64,000 bases of DNA from assembly GCF_001735715.1 (NCBI RefSeq), contig NZ_CP017259.1:1671501-1735500 (forward strand). The letters are read 5' to 3'. Each line of letters begins with the position of its first letter. The first letter of the stretch is position 1. The notes under the pieces are model-generated. The model searched no databases, was not told the DNA's origin, and worked only from the letters and a program-made list of their open reading frames with translations. Source of the stretch: Formosa sp. Hel3_A1_48 (GTDB lineage Bacteria > Bacteroidota > Bacteroidia > Flavobacteriales > Flavobacteriaceae). A program made the position numbers and the translations under genes. Shown one piece after another: positions 54,158 to 63,363 of this stretch.

Positions 54158-54538
54158 TTAGCATGCGGCAATTACGCTGATTTCCACATTTACAAATTTT
54201 GGTAAATTTGCGACTTCAACCGTTTCTCTGGCTGGGGCTGTCTCAGCATTAAAATATTGCCCATAAATCTTATTAATTTTAGAGAAGTTGTGCATGTCAG
54301 AAACAAAAATAGAGGACTTGATAACATTCTTAAATGTCATTCCCGCTTCTTCTAATATGGCTTTTAAGTTTTCCATTACCAATTTCGTTTCTTTTTCAAT
54401 ATCGTCTATTTCTAGAGCTCCAGTTTTCGGATTTATAGCAATTTGTCCAGAAGTATAAAGTAGATTTCCTAAAAGCACAGCCTGATTGTAGGGCCCTATT
54501 GGTGCCGGTGCTTTATCTGTTGTTATGATTTTTTTCAT
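54158..54538 (-). CDS. ridA: RidA family enamine/imine deaminase
   Basis: 126 residues, the full RidA (YjgF/UK114) length. Motifs: TTDKAPAPIGPYNQAVLLGN, LLYTSGQIAINPKTG, VIKSSIFVSDMHNFSKINKIYGQYF, PARETVEVANLPKFVNVEI, with the substrate-binding Arg in PARE and the terminal Glu/Cys region (ISVIAAC). Hydrolyses reactive 2-aminoacrylate-type enamines formed by PLP enzymes. Lies 12 bases downstream of the LptD-like gene on the same strand. Confidence 0.93.
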   Translation of the reverse strand: MKKIITTDKAPAPIGPYNQAVLLGNLLYTSGQIAINPKTGALEIDDIEKETKLVMENLKAILEEAGMTFKNVIKSSIFVSDMHNFSKINKIYGQYFNAETAPARETVEVANLPKFVNVEISVIAAC

Positions 54539-54550
54539 TGTCTTAAAAAT

Positions 54551-57247
54551 TTATAGTGTTTTGTCGCGCTGTCGCTGTTTATCGTATTTAAGGTCACTTA
54601 GGATACTAGACCGAATGCCAATAAAAAAGTTCCATGAACTTCTGCTGCTGAATGGGATCCACGAAAAGTTCATTCGCCAACTCTCTAAGTCCCGTTCAAA
54701 GCGCAATTGGGTGTAGGTAAAACCATTATTTTTAAAATCGTAACCTGAAGATGCGCCTACGCTCCAACGCGGTGATAACTCGATATCTCCTGAAAACATA
54801 AGCGAGTGTGAGGAAATTTCATTTTGTCGTCTGGAATTATTATAATTTAATGCATAAGCCAAGCGCAAACTCCACGGAATCTTATATTTGTACAAATCAG
54901 TTGGTTTAGCCTCTTCATCGCTTTTGTTGCTGTTATTAAGCCGTCTGTCGGCAAAATCTTGAGGTTTCCCAAATAAATCGTCTGCACGGCCACCACTTCT
55001 TAGAGATTCATTTTTTGCTGCATCATTTTCATCAGAATCCCTACCAAAGGAGTCGTTGGAGAGATTGTAGCTCATGGTAAAATTCGCGCTTGAAATCCTA
55101 AATAAACTTCCTCCATTATTTACATTAAATTCGTTTATTTTTCTGTTAGTATTATCCAATGCATAGGGGTCAAGAGTAGCCCCAAAGTTGACACTCATTT
55201 TGTTGTCAAACAACTGAGTTCCACCAGACATACGTACCGGACTAAAATTTAAGGAGTCTGCAGCAATATTGTAATTTGTTGAAAAGTTTAAAGAATTCAA
55301 AAGAAATATCTTCTTAGGCTCAGTCGCTGTACTGTCTTTGGCGCGTACCTTTGCTTCGACATTGTTACTCAGCGATAACCCAATACTGCTAGAGAATCGA
55401 TTGCCAGGTGCTCCAAAAAGCGATTGCTCAAAGCGACTGTACTCCACTTGATCAGTGGTAAGGCCATCGGCACTGACTACTTCATAGGTGTCGTAATATT
55501 GATTAAATGCAGGGGAAATATTATAACTTATTGAGGGCCGAACGACATGTCGAATCGCTTGTATTTTTTTGTCTTCCCCAAAGTCAAAAAGGCCATAAAT
55601 TGTGGTTCCTAAGCTAGTGCTAAAATTATAAGTTGTAAAGGAATCGAATCCTTTAACTGGTGTTACCACAACCTCTTCATTGTCTGTGTCATACTCTTTT
55701 TCTATGGTTTTAAACGTCCAATTGTGATCGAAATTGGCGCTTGTACTCATGCTGAAGTATTTAAATAACTTAAAATTGGTACTTACAGGAATGCTGTGTT
55801 TTACCCCGGCTTTTGCATCTTCAAACATTTCTTTTTTGAAAAACAGGGAGTCTGTTGTTTGAATACGGTTTTCGCCGCGAACATTATATTGGAAATTAAT
55901 GTTCTGAAACACTCCCTTTTTACTTCCGGTTTTGGGTGCAAATGGGAATACCCGGTCTACACTCCCTTGGAATGTTGGCAGGGTCATATTTATGGTTTCT
56001 GTATTTGTGTTTTGTGAATGAGTTGCGGTTACACTCAAATTCACCTGTGGTTCACCCTGAAAAGTTTTTGAATAAGAAACAGAGGATGCTAGGGTGTTGT
56101 TTAGGAAGTTAGAGCTGTTAAGCTGATTTATAGATTCCTGGTAATAAGTACTGCTCCCTAAATTTACAGAAGCCGAAAACCGAGAACTTGGGTTCGACTT
56201 GCTGTCTTGATTTTGGTTCCAACGAAGGTTGTAGATAACGCTTTTTGAATAATCGGGAAAACCCCTTTCGCTGTTAATGAGGTTTTCATACCTGAAACTA
56301 AGTGTTCCTCTAAATTTATAGCGCAGTGCGTAATTACTTTCCAAGCGTAAACCATAGCTTCCGTTGGTGTAGTAGTCCCCCAAAGTGGCTAAGTCGATGT
56401 AATCGCTTAACGCAAAGTAGTATCCTCCATTTTGTAGAAAATAACCACGGTTATTTTGCTCTCCAAATGAAGGGAAAATTACTCCAGAAGTCCTTTTTTT
56501 ACTCAACGGAAAAAATGCAAAAGGCAAACCAATAGGAGTAGGAACATCAGCAATAAACATATTGGTGAGTCCAGTAACTATTTTTTTACCTGGTACAACT
56601 TTGGCTTTGCGTAAAAGAAAATAATACTCCGGATTCTCTTCATTTTCGGAGGTCGTAAATTTGGCCCGCTTGACAAAATAAACTGAATCATTTTCTTTCT
56701 TGGTGAGCTTCGAAATAATCCGGCCCCCTTGTTGTTCTGTTTTTGAATTCCAGATTAGAGCTTTTTTTGTTTTCATGTTAAAAACTATAGAGTCCGGCTC
56801 TACGATATCACTTCCTTGCTTAAAAACAGGAGGCTGAGAGTAATTTCCAAGAGAGTCTTTAATGCGGCCAGCATAAACTAAATCATTGGCATAGTCTATA
56901 GTGATGACGCCAGATTGAATATCCATGTCTTGGTATTGGACTTGTGCCTCGTTGTACAAATAAATTTGTTTCTTTTTCTGATTGACAGATGTGATATCTT
57001 TAGCTTTGTAGTTTATAATACCATCTAAAAGACCTTTAGGTTTTGTTATGCTGTCATTGTTTACAGAATCTTTTACGGCTATAACAGGCTTTTTGTTTGG
57101 GATAGAATCCAAACCTTTAATTTTAGAAACCGAAACTGAATCTGGTGTTTGTATTGCAGGTTTAGGAACTCCCTGAGCTGCAACCAAACTGTTAGTAAGC
57201 ATTGTAAAACTTAGAATAAAAAGTAGTTGAAAGTATATTGTTTTCAA
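54551..57247 (-). CDS. lptD: LptD-like LPS-assembly outer-membrane protein
   Basis: About 898 residues from a TTG at 57247 that yields a good signal peptide (KTIYFQLLFILSFTMLTNS, cleavage near VAAQG). The frame reaches a TTG at 57355, but that start would leave only eight bases to the divergent amidase gene. An OstA-like periplasmic domain follows (AQVQYQDMDIQSGVITIDYA, NLVYAGRIKDSLGNYSQPPVF). A large beta-barrel runs from about residue 230 to the end (FAFFPLSKKRTSGVIFPSFG and many aromatic-ended strands). LptD inserts LPS into the outer leaflet. Flavobacterial versions are divergent from the E. coli protein, so the call rests on the OstA region, length and barrel. Confidence 0.85.
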   Translation of the reverse strand: MKTIYFQLLFILSFTMLTNSLVAAQGVPKPAIQTPDSVSVSKIKGLDSIPNKKPVIAVKDSVNNDSITKPKGLLDGIINYKAKDITSVNQKKKQIYLYNEAQVQYQDMDIQSGVITIDYANDLVYAGRIKDSLGNYSQPPVFKQGSDIVEPDSIVFNMKTKKALIWNSKTEQQGGRIISKLTKKENDSVYFVKRAKFTTSENEENPEYYFLLRKAKVVPGKKIVTGLTNMFIADVPTPIGLPFAFFPLSKKRTSGVIFPSFGEQNNRGYFLQNGGYYFALSDYIDLATLGDYYTNGSYGLRLESNYALRYKFRGTLSFRYENLINSERGFPDYSKSVIYNLRWNQNQDSKSNPSSRFSASVNLGSSTYYQESINQLNSSNFLNNTLASSVSYSKTFQGEPQVNLSVTATHSQNTNTETINMTLPTFQGSVDRVFPFAPKTGSKKGVFQNINFQYNVRGENRIQTTDSLFFKKEMFEDAKAGVKHSIPVSTNFKLFKYFSMSTSANFDHNWTFKTIEKEYDTDNEEVVVTPVKGFDSFTTYNFSTSLGTTIYGLFDFGEDKKIQAIRHVVRPSISYNISPAFNQYYDTYEVVSADGLTTDQVEYSRFEQSLFGAPGNRFSSSIGLSLSNNVEAKVRAKDSTATEPKKIFLLNSLNFSTNYNIAADSLNFSPVRMSGGTQLFDNKMSVNFGATLDPYALDNTNRKINEFNVNNGGSLFRISSANFTMSYNLSNDSFGRDSDENDAAKNESLRSGGRADDLFGKPQDFADRRLNNSNKSDEEAKPTDLYKYKIPWSLRLAYALNYNNSRRQNEISSHSLMFSGDIELSPRWSVGASSGYDFKNNGFTYTQLRFERDLESWRMNFSWIPFSSRSSWNFFIGIRSSILSDLKYDKQRQRDKTL

Positions 57248-57363
57248 TGCTTTTAAGTGTATTTTTGTAATGAATGGTCTGGTTTTTGAAATACCAAAGT
57301 TAAGGATATTTTTAGCGTTTTTAATATTTGAATACGTCAACAACAAGCCAAGCAAAATTTAGT

Positions 57364-58443
57364 ATGCAAATTAAACCATTTTTAACAATACTGTTGTGTT
57401 TTTTTGGATTGATTTCTCTAGCTCAGACCAAAAACAATACCAAACCTTTTGTTGTCGTATTAGATGCCGGTCATGGCGGCAAGGACCCAGGTCGTCCTAC
57501 TGCTTATGGCTATAAAGAAAAAGATATTGTTCTTGATGTTGTTTTACGCGTTGGTAAGCTTTTGGAAAACGTGGATGATGTACAGGTTATTTACACACGC
57601 AAAAAAGATGTTTTTCTGGAACTGCGCCAGCGCGCATCCATAGCAAATAAAGCCGATGCCGACCTTTTTGTTTCCATTCATTGTAATGCTCATAATTCCG
57701 ATGCTCATGGAACTGAAACATTTGTTTTAGGTCTTCATCGAAACGCTTCCAATTTCCGTATCGCGCAACAAGAAAATGAGGTTATTTTTATGGAAGATAA
57801 CTACGAACAAAATTATGAAGGTTTTGACCCTAGCTCACCAGAGTCGTTTATTGGTTTAACGCTTTTACAAGAAGATTATCTTGATCAAAGTATTTTACTA
57901 GCGCGCACAATTCAGAATAATTTTATGCAAAAGCTCAAACGCCGCGACCGCGGAGTAAAACAGGCTGGTTTTTGGGTCCTACACAATACCTACATGCCAA
58001 GTGTTTTGGTGGAGACTGGTTTTATAACCAACAAAAAAGAAGGAGATTATTTGAATTCAAATCGTGGTAAAGAAGAAATTTCAAAAAGTATTTTTGATGC
58101 CATCATAGATTATAAATCTAGTTTAAATTCTGATGTAACATTCGAAAACCCAATTGAAGAGACTCCGCAAGTTGCTTCAGCTGTATTTTTTAAAGTACAG
58201 ATTGCTGCTGGTGCCAAAAAACTTGCACCAGCCCCTTATAATTTTAATGGGCTTAGCCCTATATCAAGAGTCAAATCGACAACCCTTTACCGCTATTTTT
58301 ATGGCGAAACAACAGATTACGAGACCGTTTTAAAATTGAAAGCTGAAGCCATAGAAAAAGGCTACACCTCAGCATTTGTAGTGGCCTATGAAAATGGCTT
58401 AAAAATTCCTGTCGATAAAGCCCTTAAAACAAAAACAAATTAA
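57364..58443 (+). CDS. N-acetylmuramoyl-L-alanine amidase
   Basis: 359 residues from the ATG at 57364, which starts a proper signal peptide (MQIKPFLTILLCFFGLISLA). An upstream in-frame start at 57328 would only add 12 unrelated residues. The Amidase_3 domain covers about 30-250: VVLDAGHGGKDPG (zinc His), KEKDIVLDVVLRVGKLLE (zinc Glu), FVSIHCNAHNSDAHGTETFV (zinc His), and SVLVETGFITNKKEG (catalytic Glu). The C-terminal 90 residues resemble a SPOR-like domain (FFKVQIAAGAKKL, TLYRYFYGETTDYETV), suggesting recruitment to the septum. Cleaves peptide stems from glycan strands. Divergent from the lptD-like gene. Confidence 0.92.
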   Translation: MQIKPFLTILLCFFGLISLAQTKNNTKPFVVVLDAGHGGKDPGRPTAYGYKEKDIVLDVVLRVGKLLENVDDVQVIYTRKKDVFLELRQRASIANKADADLFVSIHCNAHNSDAHGTETFVLGLHRNASNFRIAQQENEVIFMEDNYEQNYEGFDPSSPESFIGLTLLQEDYLDQSILLARTIQNNFMQKLKRRDRGVKQAGFWVLHNTYMPSVLVETGFITNKKEGDYLNSNRGKEEISKSIFDAIIDYKSSLNSDVTFENPIEETPQVASAVFFKVQIAAGAKKLAPAPYNFNGLSPISRVKSTTLYRYFYGETTDYETVLKLKAEAIEKGYTSAFVVAYENGLKIPVDKALKTKTN

Positions 58444-58497
58444 CCTCACAGATTATAAATTAATTATTAGATTTGTAAGGCATCAAAACCTTTAGTA

Positions 58498-59454
58498 TTG
58501 AGAACCACAAAAGAAATTAAAACAGCAATATTAGTCCTTTCAGGGATTCTATTATTTATATTTATTTTTAATTATCTAAAAGGGGAGAATTTACTTAGTA
58601 GTGCCCGGAAAATTACAGCGGTATACGACAATGTTGAAGGGTTAACCTCTTCTGCAGCAGTGACTATAAATGGTCATTCTATTGGTAAAGTGCAAGATGT
58701 GCGTTTTACTGATGACGGCAGTGGAAAACTAGAGGTTGTCATGCTAATTGAAAGTGATTTTGAATTTTCCGTGAACAGTACAGCTGAACTGTATGAATCT
58801 GGACTTATAGGAGGGAAGGCTATTGCAATAGTCCCTGCCTTTGATGGAGCTGATAACGTTTCGTCTGGAGTTGTGCTTAAATCCTCTGTAAAACCAGGTC
58901 TTACTGAACTTGTGAATCAACGCTTAACTCCACTTCAAGAAAAAATCGAATCAGTAATGGTTAGTGCTGATGAACTTTTGTTGAACGTCAATAGTGTTTT
59001 TGATGCGAAAACAAAAACCCATCTCAAAGGGAGTATTGCTCAATTAGAACAAACTATTTTATCTTTTGAATCCACTTCCAATGCGCTTAATAATTTAGTG
59101 GAAGACAACAAATCATCTATTTCATCAACACTGAACAACTTTAGTGAAATATCTGAAGATCTCACTGAAGTGAGTGCCAATTTGGTTGATGCCAATTTGA
59201 AGGAAACCATTAATGGACTCCAGTCTACTGTTTCTAATTTTGATACCTTACTTAGTGCAATTGACAAGGGTGAAGGCTCCGTTGGCAAACTCATGAAAGA
59301 TGAAGGATTGTATAACAATTTAGAGGGTGCTCTTGGACAATTGCAAGCTCTTCTTGAAGACATGAAGTTAAATCCCAAGCGGTATGTTCATTTTTCATTG
59401 TTTGGCAAGAAAAACAAGCCTTACAGTCAAGCTGAAACAGAAACTAAAGAATAA
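58498..59454 (+). CDS. MlaD/MCE family phospholipid-transport protein
   Basis: 318 residues starting at TTG 58498. An N-terminal membrane anchor (TAILVLSGILLFIFIFNYLKG) is followed by one MCE domain at about 38-115 (VYDNVEGLTSSAAVTINGHSIGKV, AELYESGLIGGKAIAIVP). A long helical coiled-coil-like tail spans about 150-290. MlaD hexamers bind phospholipids between inner and outer membrane with an MlaEF ABC transporter, whose genes are not in the window. Lies 54 bases after the amidase gene and nine before the Fe-S protein gene, all in the same direction. The TTG start is supported by the position of the membrane anchor. Confidence 0.9.
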   Translation: MRTTKEIKTAILVLSGILLFIFIFNYLKGENLLSSARKITAVYDNVEGLTSSAAVTINGHSIGKVQDVRFTDDGSGKLEVVMLIESDFEFSVNSTAELYESGLIGGKAIAIVPAFDGADNVSSGVVLKSSVKPGLTELVNQRLTPLQEKIESVMVSADELLLNVNSVFDAKTKTHLKGSIAQLEQTILSFESTSNALNNLVEDNKSSISSTLNNFSEISEDLTEVSANLVDANLKETINGLQSTVSNFDTLLSAIDKGEGSVGKLMKDEGLYNNLEGALGQLQALLEDMKLNPKRYVHFSLFGKKNKPYSQAETETKE

Positions 59455-59462
59455 TATTTAAA

Positions 59463-60758
59463 ATGACGCTGTTGCCAAATATCATTTTTGGGCTCATTTT
59501 ACTGAGCGGTATTGGTTTTTTTGTAAAAAATATCAATAAACTCAGGCGGAATATCAAATTAGGTAAATCTATCAATATAGAGGAAGGGTCTTCTAAACAA
59601 AGATGGGCAAATATGGCGCGCATAGCTCTTGGGCAGAGTAAAATGGTACGTCGACCAATATCCGGAGTGTTACATATTATTGTTTATGTAGGATTTATTG
59701 TCATCAATATTGAAGTATTAGAAATTGTTATCGACGGGCTATTTGGTACGCACCGCGTATTTTCCTCAATAGGGTCATTGTATGGCGTGCTCATTGGAAT
59801 ATTTGAAGTATTTGCGCTCTTGGTTTTTGTTGCTGTTGTTGTGTTTTGGCTGCGCAGAAATGTTCTTCGTATTAAACGATTTATGAGTTCAGAAATGAAA
59901 GGTTGGCCAAAGCTAGACGGTAATCTAATCCTTTATTTTGAGCTTGTTTTGATGGCACTTTTCATCATAATGAATGCTACAGACACACAGTTTCAGTCCA
60001 TGAATTCTGGAAACATCGTTAGTGGAGTAGTAGCCCCTTGGTTCGAAGGTCTACCCATACACGCTATAGAGAGAACAGCTTGGTGGTTACACATTGTTGG
60101 GATTTTAATTTTTCTAAATTATTTGTACTATTCCAAACATCTACATATTTTACTGGCTTTCCCAAACACGTATTACGGTCGATTAGCTCCTAATGGTCAG
60201 ATGGATAACTTGGATTCAGTTACTAATGAAGTAAAACTCATGATGGATCCCGATGCTGACCCCTATGCCGTGGCGGCTGAACCAGCAGATGAGCCCGAAA
60301 AATTTGGTGCAAGTGATGTTTTTGATTTAAATAGAATTCAACTTCTAAACGCCTATACTTGTACTGAATGTGGAAGATGTACCAGCGAATGCCCAGCAAA
60401 TCAAACTGGAAAAAAATTATCACCCCGCAAAATTATGATGGATACCCGCGATCGACTTCAAGAAGTGGGGCAAAATATTGACGCCAACAAGGGCACTTTT
60501 AAAGCTGACGGGAAACAGCTTTTGGGGGATTACATTTCCAATGAGGAGTTGTGGGCCTGTACGAGTTGTAACGCATGTGTAGAAGCTTGCCCAATAAGTA
60601 TAAATCCGCTGTCAATTATTTTAGACATGCGCCGCTATTTAGTCATGGAGCAAAGTGCAGCGCCAACCGAGTTGAATACAATGATGACCAATATAGAAAA
60701 TAACGGCGCACCATGGCCGTATAACCAAATGGACCGACTAAACTGGAATAACGAATAA
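59463..60758 (+). CDS. Membrane-bound Fe-S oxidoreductase subunit (HdrC/NarI-like fusion)
   Basis: 431 residues. The N-terminal part has about five or six membrane helices of the nitrate-reductase gamma/DsrM type (ILSGIGFFVKNI, GVLHIIVYVGFIVINIEVLE, LIGIFEVFALLVFVAVVVFW, LYFELVLMALFIIMNA, and others) with several His that could bind haem. The cytoplasmic C-terminal part has two [4Fe-4S] motifs, CTECGRCTSECP and CTSCNACVEACP, as in HdrC. Together with the CCG-domain protein at 61231 it should form an electron-transfer complex, moving electrons between quinones and a cytosolic thiol or other partner. The natural substrate is not known. A HAD-like gene is inserted between the two. Confidence 0.87.
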   Translation: MTLLPNIIFGLILLSGIGFFVKNINKLRRNIKLGKSINIEEGSSKQRWANMARIALGQSKMVRRPISGVLHIIVYVGFIVINIEVLEIVIDGLFGTHRVFSSIGSLYGVLIGIFEVFALLVFVAVVVFWLRRNVLRIKRFMSSEMKGWPKLDGNLILYFELVLMALFIIMNATDTQFQSMNSGNIVSGVVAPWFEGLPIHAIERTAWWLHIVGILIFLNYLYYSKHLHILLAFPNTYYGRLAPNGQMDNLDSVTNEVKLMMDPDADPYAVAAEPADEPEKFGASDVFDLNRIQLLNAYTCTECGRCTSECPANQTGKKLSPRKIMMDTRDRLQEVGQNIDANKGTFKADGKQLLGDYISNEELWACTSCNACVEACPISINPLSIILDMRRYLVMEQSAAPTELNTMMTNIENNGAPWPYNQMDRLNWNNE

Positions 60759-60772
60759 TTTTAAATTAAAAA

Positions 60773-61219
60773 ATGAAAAGAGAAGAAGCTGATGCATTAT
60801 TACACCAAAAAGTAGAAGAAGGAGAATTGATAAGCCCTGTATTGCCCGAAGGTGTAAAAAATTACCTTATTGACATTGATGGAACTATTACTGAGGATGT
60901 CCCAAATGAAGAACCTGAGCGTATGGCAACATGCCTGCCTTTTGAAGATGCAAAAAAAACCTGTAATAAATGGTATGATGAAGGACATATGATTTGTTTT
61001 TTTACTTCACGTACAGAAGAACATAGAGCTGTTACTCAAACATGGTTGGAAACACATGGATTCAACTACCATACTTTGTTGATGGGTAAACCTAGAGGAG
61101 GGAACTACCACTGGATTGATAACCACTTGGTAAAAGCCACACGCTACAGAGGTAAATTTACAGATTTAGTTGAAAAAGAAGTTACCATACAAGTTTTTGA
61201 TGATGGTAAAAATGTATAA
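60773..61219 (+). CDS. HAD-like hydrolase
   Basis: 148 residues. HAD motif I is NYLIDIDGTITEDVP (Asp nucleophile and second Asp), motif II FFTSRTEEHRAVTQ, a candidate Lys in LLMGKPRGGNY, and motif IV YHWIDNHLVKATR. The shape is similar to sugar-phosphatase-like and polynucleotide-phosphatase small HAD proteins. Homologues are sometimes labelled phosphoheptose isomerase in databases, which the motifs do not support. It lies between the two Fe-S subunit genes with gaps of 14 and 11 bases, so it is in their operon. The functional link is unknown. Confidence 0.8.
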   Translation: MKREEADALLHQKVEEGELISPVLPEGVKNYLIDIDGTITEDVPNEEPERMATCLPFEDAKKTCNKWYDEGHMICFFTSRTEEHRAVTQTWLETHGFNYHTLLMGKPRGGNYHWIDNHLVKATRYRGKFTDLVEKEVTIQVFDDGKNV

Positions 61220-61230
61220 AATATAAACAC

Positions 61231-62019
61231 ATGAGTGAACAACTTAAAGTACCCACCATGGCCGAATTGCATGCACAGGGCATTGTACCTGAGGTATTGT
61301 TTTGGGTTGGTTGTGCTGGAAGTTTTGACGATAGAGCCAAGAAAATCACCAAGGCTTTGGTTAAAATTTTGCATAAAGCCAATGTTGAATTTGCGGTACT
61401 GGGTGCTGAAGAAAGTTGTACAGGAGATCCTGCCAAGCGTGCGGGAAATGAATTTCTGTTTCAGATGCAAGCCGTTACTAATATAGAAGTGTTGAACGGA
61501 TATGCCGTCAATAAAATAGTTACTGCTTGCCCTCATTGTTTTAATACACTTAAAAACGAATATCCTTCTTTAGGTGGTTCATATGAAGTGGTACATCACA
61601 CCCAATTTTTAAAGAGTTTATTGGAAGATGGAAGACTTACGATTGAAGGAGGGAAATTCAAAGGTAAACGCATTACTTTTCACGATCCTTGCTATTTGGG
61701 ACGAGCCAATAATGTCTATGAAGCTCCTAGAGATTTGATTTCAAAATTGGATGCTGAACTTGTTGAAATGAAAAATTGCCGCAAAAAGGGCCTCTGTTGT
61801 GGAGCCGGAGGCGCACAGATGTTTAAAGATGCTGAGGCTGGTGACAAAGAAATCAATATTGAGCGTACAGAGCAAGCAATCGAAGTGAAACCAGAAATTA
61901 TAGCAGCCGGATGTCCATTTTGTAACACCATGATGACAGATGGTGTTAAAAATAAAGCTGAAGGTCAGATTGAAGTTATGGATGTCGCTGAACTCATTGC
62001 TAATGCACAAGACTTATAA
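61231..62019 (+). CDS. Fe-S oxidoreductase with two CCG domains (HdrB/GlpC/LutA-like)
   Basis: 262 residues, cytosolic. Two cysteine-rich CCG domains: the first around VLFWVGCAGSFDDRAKKI and AEESCTGDPAKRAG, with VTACPHCFNTLKNEYPSLGG; the second around ITFHDPCYLGRANNVYEAPR, KKGLCCGAGGAQMF and AAGCPFCNTMMTDG. This arrangement binds a noncubane Fe-S cluster in heterodisulfide reductase B and related proteins. Probably the catalytic partner of the membrane subunit at 59463. Oxidised substrate unknown; thiol-disulfide, lactate and glycerol-phosphate are known options in the family. Confidence 0.9.
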   Translation: MSEQLKVPTMAELHAQGIVPEVLFWVGCAGSFDDRAKKITKALVKILHKANVEFAVLGAEESCTGDPAKRAGNEFLFQMQAVTNIEVLNGYAVNKIVTACPHCFNTLKNEYPSLGGSYEVVHHTQFLKSLLEDGRLTIEGGKFKGKRITFHDPCYLGRANNVYEAPRDLISKLDAELVEMKNCRKKGLCCGAGGAQMFKDAEAGDKEINIERTEQAIEVKPEIIAAGCPFCNTMMTDGVKNKAEGQIEVMDVAELIANAQDL

Positions 62020-62026
62020 TTGAGTT

Positions 62027-62512
62027 ATGACAGTTGATTTTAAATCCCTTCCCGACACCGCACGCATTTGGATTTACCAAAGCAACCGCTCTTTCTCCCC
62101 CGATGAGTTAGCCGAAATCACTCAAAAAACTAAGGAGTTTTTAGAGCAGTGGACTGCTCATGGAACTGCACTTAAAGCAGGATTCGAACTCAAATACAAA
62201 CGTTTTCTAGTGATCGGTTTAGATCAACCTCAGACAGCAACTGGTTGTTCTATCGATGCCTCTGTTCATTTCATACAACAGTTGGAAAAGGACTATCAAG
62301 TTGATCTTTTGGATAAGTTAAATGTCTCTTATAAACAAGGAGAATTTATCGCCTACAAAGCACTAAAGGATTTTAAAAAAATGGCTAAAAACAAAGCTGT
62401 TTCATTGAAAACAATTGTATTCAACCATTTAGTTCAAACCAAGGCAGAGTACAACGATTTCTGGGAAGTTCCAGCATCTGAGAGTTGGCATGCACGTTTT
62501 TTTAAGGCATAG
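62027..62512 (+). CDS. Conserved flavobacterial hypothetical protein
   Basis: 161 residues, cytosolic, no Walker motifs. Features: RIWIYQSNRSFSPDELAEI at the start, a helix-rich region, LVIGLDQPQTATGCSIDASVHFI, and FNHLVQTKAEYNDFWEVPAS near the end. Homologues in Flavobacteriaceae are sometimes annotated as ABC transporter ATPases, which the sequence does not support because no P-loop is present. It starts seven bases after the CCG-domain gene and is probably in the same operon. Its last 11 bases overlap the convergent SIMPL-protein gene. Confidence 0.82.
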   Translation: MTVDFKSLPDTARIWIYQSNRSFSPDELAEITQKTKEFLEQWTAHGTALKAGFELKYKRFLVIGLDQPQTATGCSIDASVHFIQQLEKDYQVDLLDKLNVSYKQGEFIAYKALKDFKKMAKNKAVSLKTIVFNHLVQTKAEYNDFWEVPASESWHARFFKA

Positions 62513-63194
62513 CAAAACGAACACTTACTTCACTTTCTACTTTTATTTTTGAAAATTCAATATTGATGGGTTCTTCTGTAGCTTCAGCAATTTCATAATC
62601 AGATCTTGCCATTGTACGCATCTGATTGTAATAAGGTCTACTGTAAAATTTATCGCTTATATGTATCGCTTTTCCCAGTTCTTGTTCTAGTGGAGCGGTC
62701 AGAGCTTTTCCTTGTTGTTTTGCTTTAAGAATCGCCTTTGATTTTAATTTTAGTTTTAGATTTTCAATATCAGAATAAGCTGTTTTGATAAGCCGAACGT
62801 TGGATATTCCTTTGCTTTCTAGTCCAATAAGAACTTTACCAGCTGTTAACGCATCATAAACTTCTAGCACATATGATTTCGATTTAAGAACATTTTTTCG
62901 TTTTAAAAAATATTTTCTGTACGTACTTGCTAGGTTGTCAATTTTCAATTGCTTTTTCAGGTCAATGTTCAAATTTTCCAGTACATCAGCCATTTTTCTT
63001 TCTTGCTTTTCTAAAGATGTTCTGTTGCGGTCCTCGCCCTCATGAATATAAATTGAAAGAAAAATTTGATTAGGGGTAACTAGGGTATCTACTTTGGCTA
63101 TTGTTTCTAGGTAGGGGCGATCAATAAAATTTTTTGTTTGTGCAGTTGCAGCGCCACACACAAGTAAACTAAGGAGGTAAATGATTTTTTTCAT
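62502..63194 (-). CDS. SIMPL domain-containing exported protein
   Basis: 230 residues. A signal peptide (1-18, ending GAATAQ) is followed by a SIMPL (DUF541) domain: RPYLETIAKVDTLVTPNQIF, LSIYIHEGEDRNRTSLEKQE, a helical middle, AVLKAKQQG-type helix (KSKAILKAKQQGKALTAPLE), and FSKIKVESEVSVRFAMP as the last strand. Periplasmic SIMPL proteins form large oligomers; their roles are not well defined. The gene overlaps the upstream convergent gene at the 3' end. Confidence 0.85.
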   Translation of the reverse strand: MKKIIYLLSLLVCGAATAQTKNFIDRPYLETIAKVDTLVTPNQIFLSIYIHEGEDRNRTSLEKQERKMADVLENLNIDLKKQLKIDNLASTYRKYFLKRKNVLKSKSYVLEVYDALTAGKVLIGLESKGISNVRLIKTAYSDIENLKLKLKSKAILKAKQQGKALTAPLEQELGKAIHISDKFYSRPYYNQMRTMARSDYEIAEATEEPINIEFSKIKVESEVSVRFAMP

Positions 63195-63363
63195 AATAAT
63201 AGAATTTTTTAATAAACCAAAAGGAACAAGATGTATGCCAAATGCTGTTTTTTATTTCTCCCTCTCCGATATTTGTGTAATTATAGCAACTTCTATTATT
63301 GAAAATCTTATAAAAAAATAGTATTTTGGTAGGGTATTTTCACAGCTATTGAAAACTCAACCT

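Noticed and set aside
60773-61219. Label phosphoheptose isomerase for the small HAD protein
   Set aside because: The sequence shows HAD motifs (DIDGT, TSRT, DNH) and no SIS-type sugar isomerase domain.
61235-61486. Alternative plus-strand frame within the CCG-domain gene
   Set aside because: It overlaps a protein with clear Fe-S cysteine motifs and shows no protein-like features.
62027-62512. ABC transporter ATPase for the 161-residue protein
   Set aside because: There is no Walker A, Walker B or ABC signature in the sequence.
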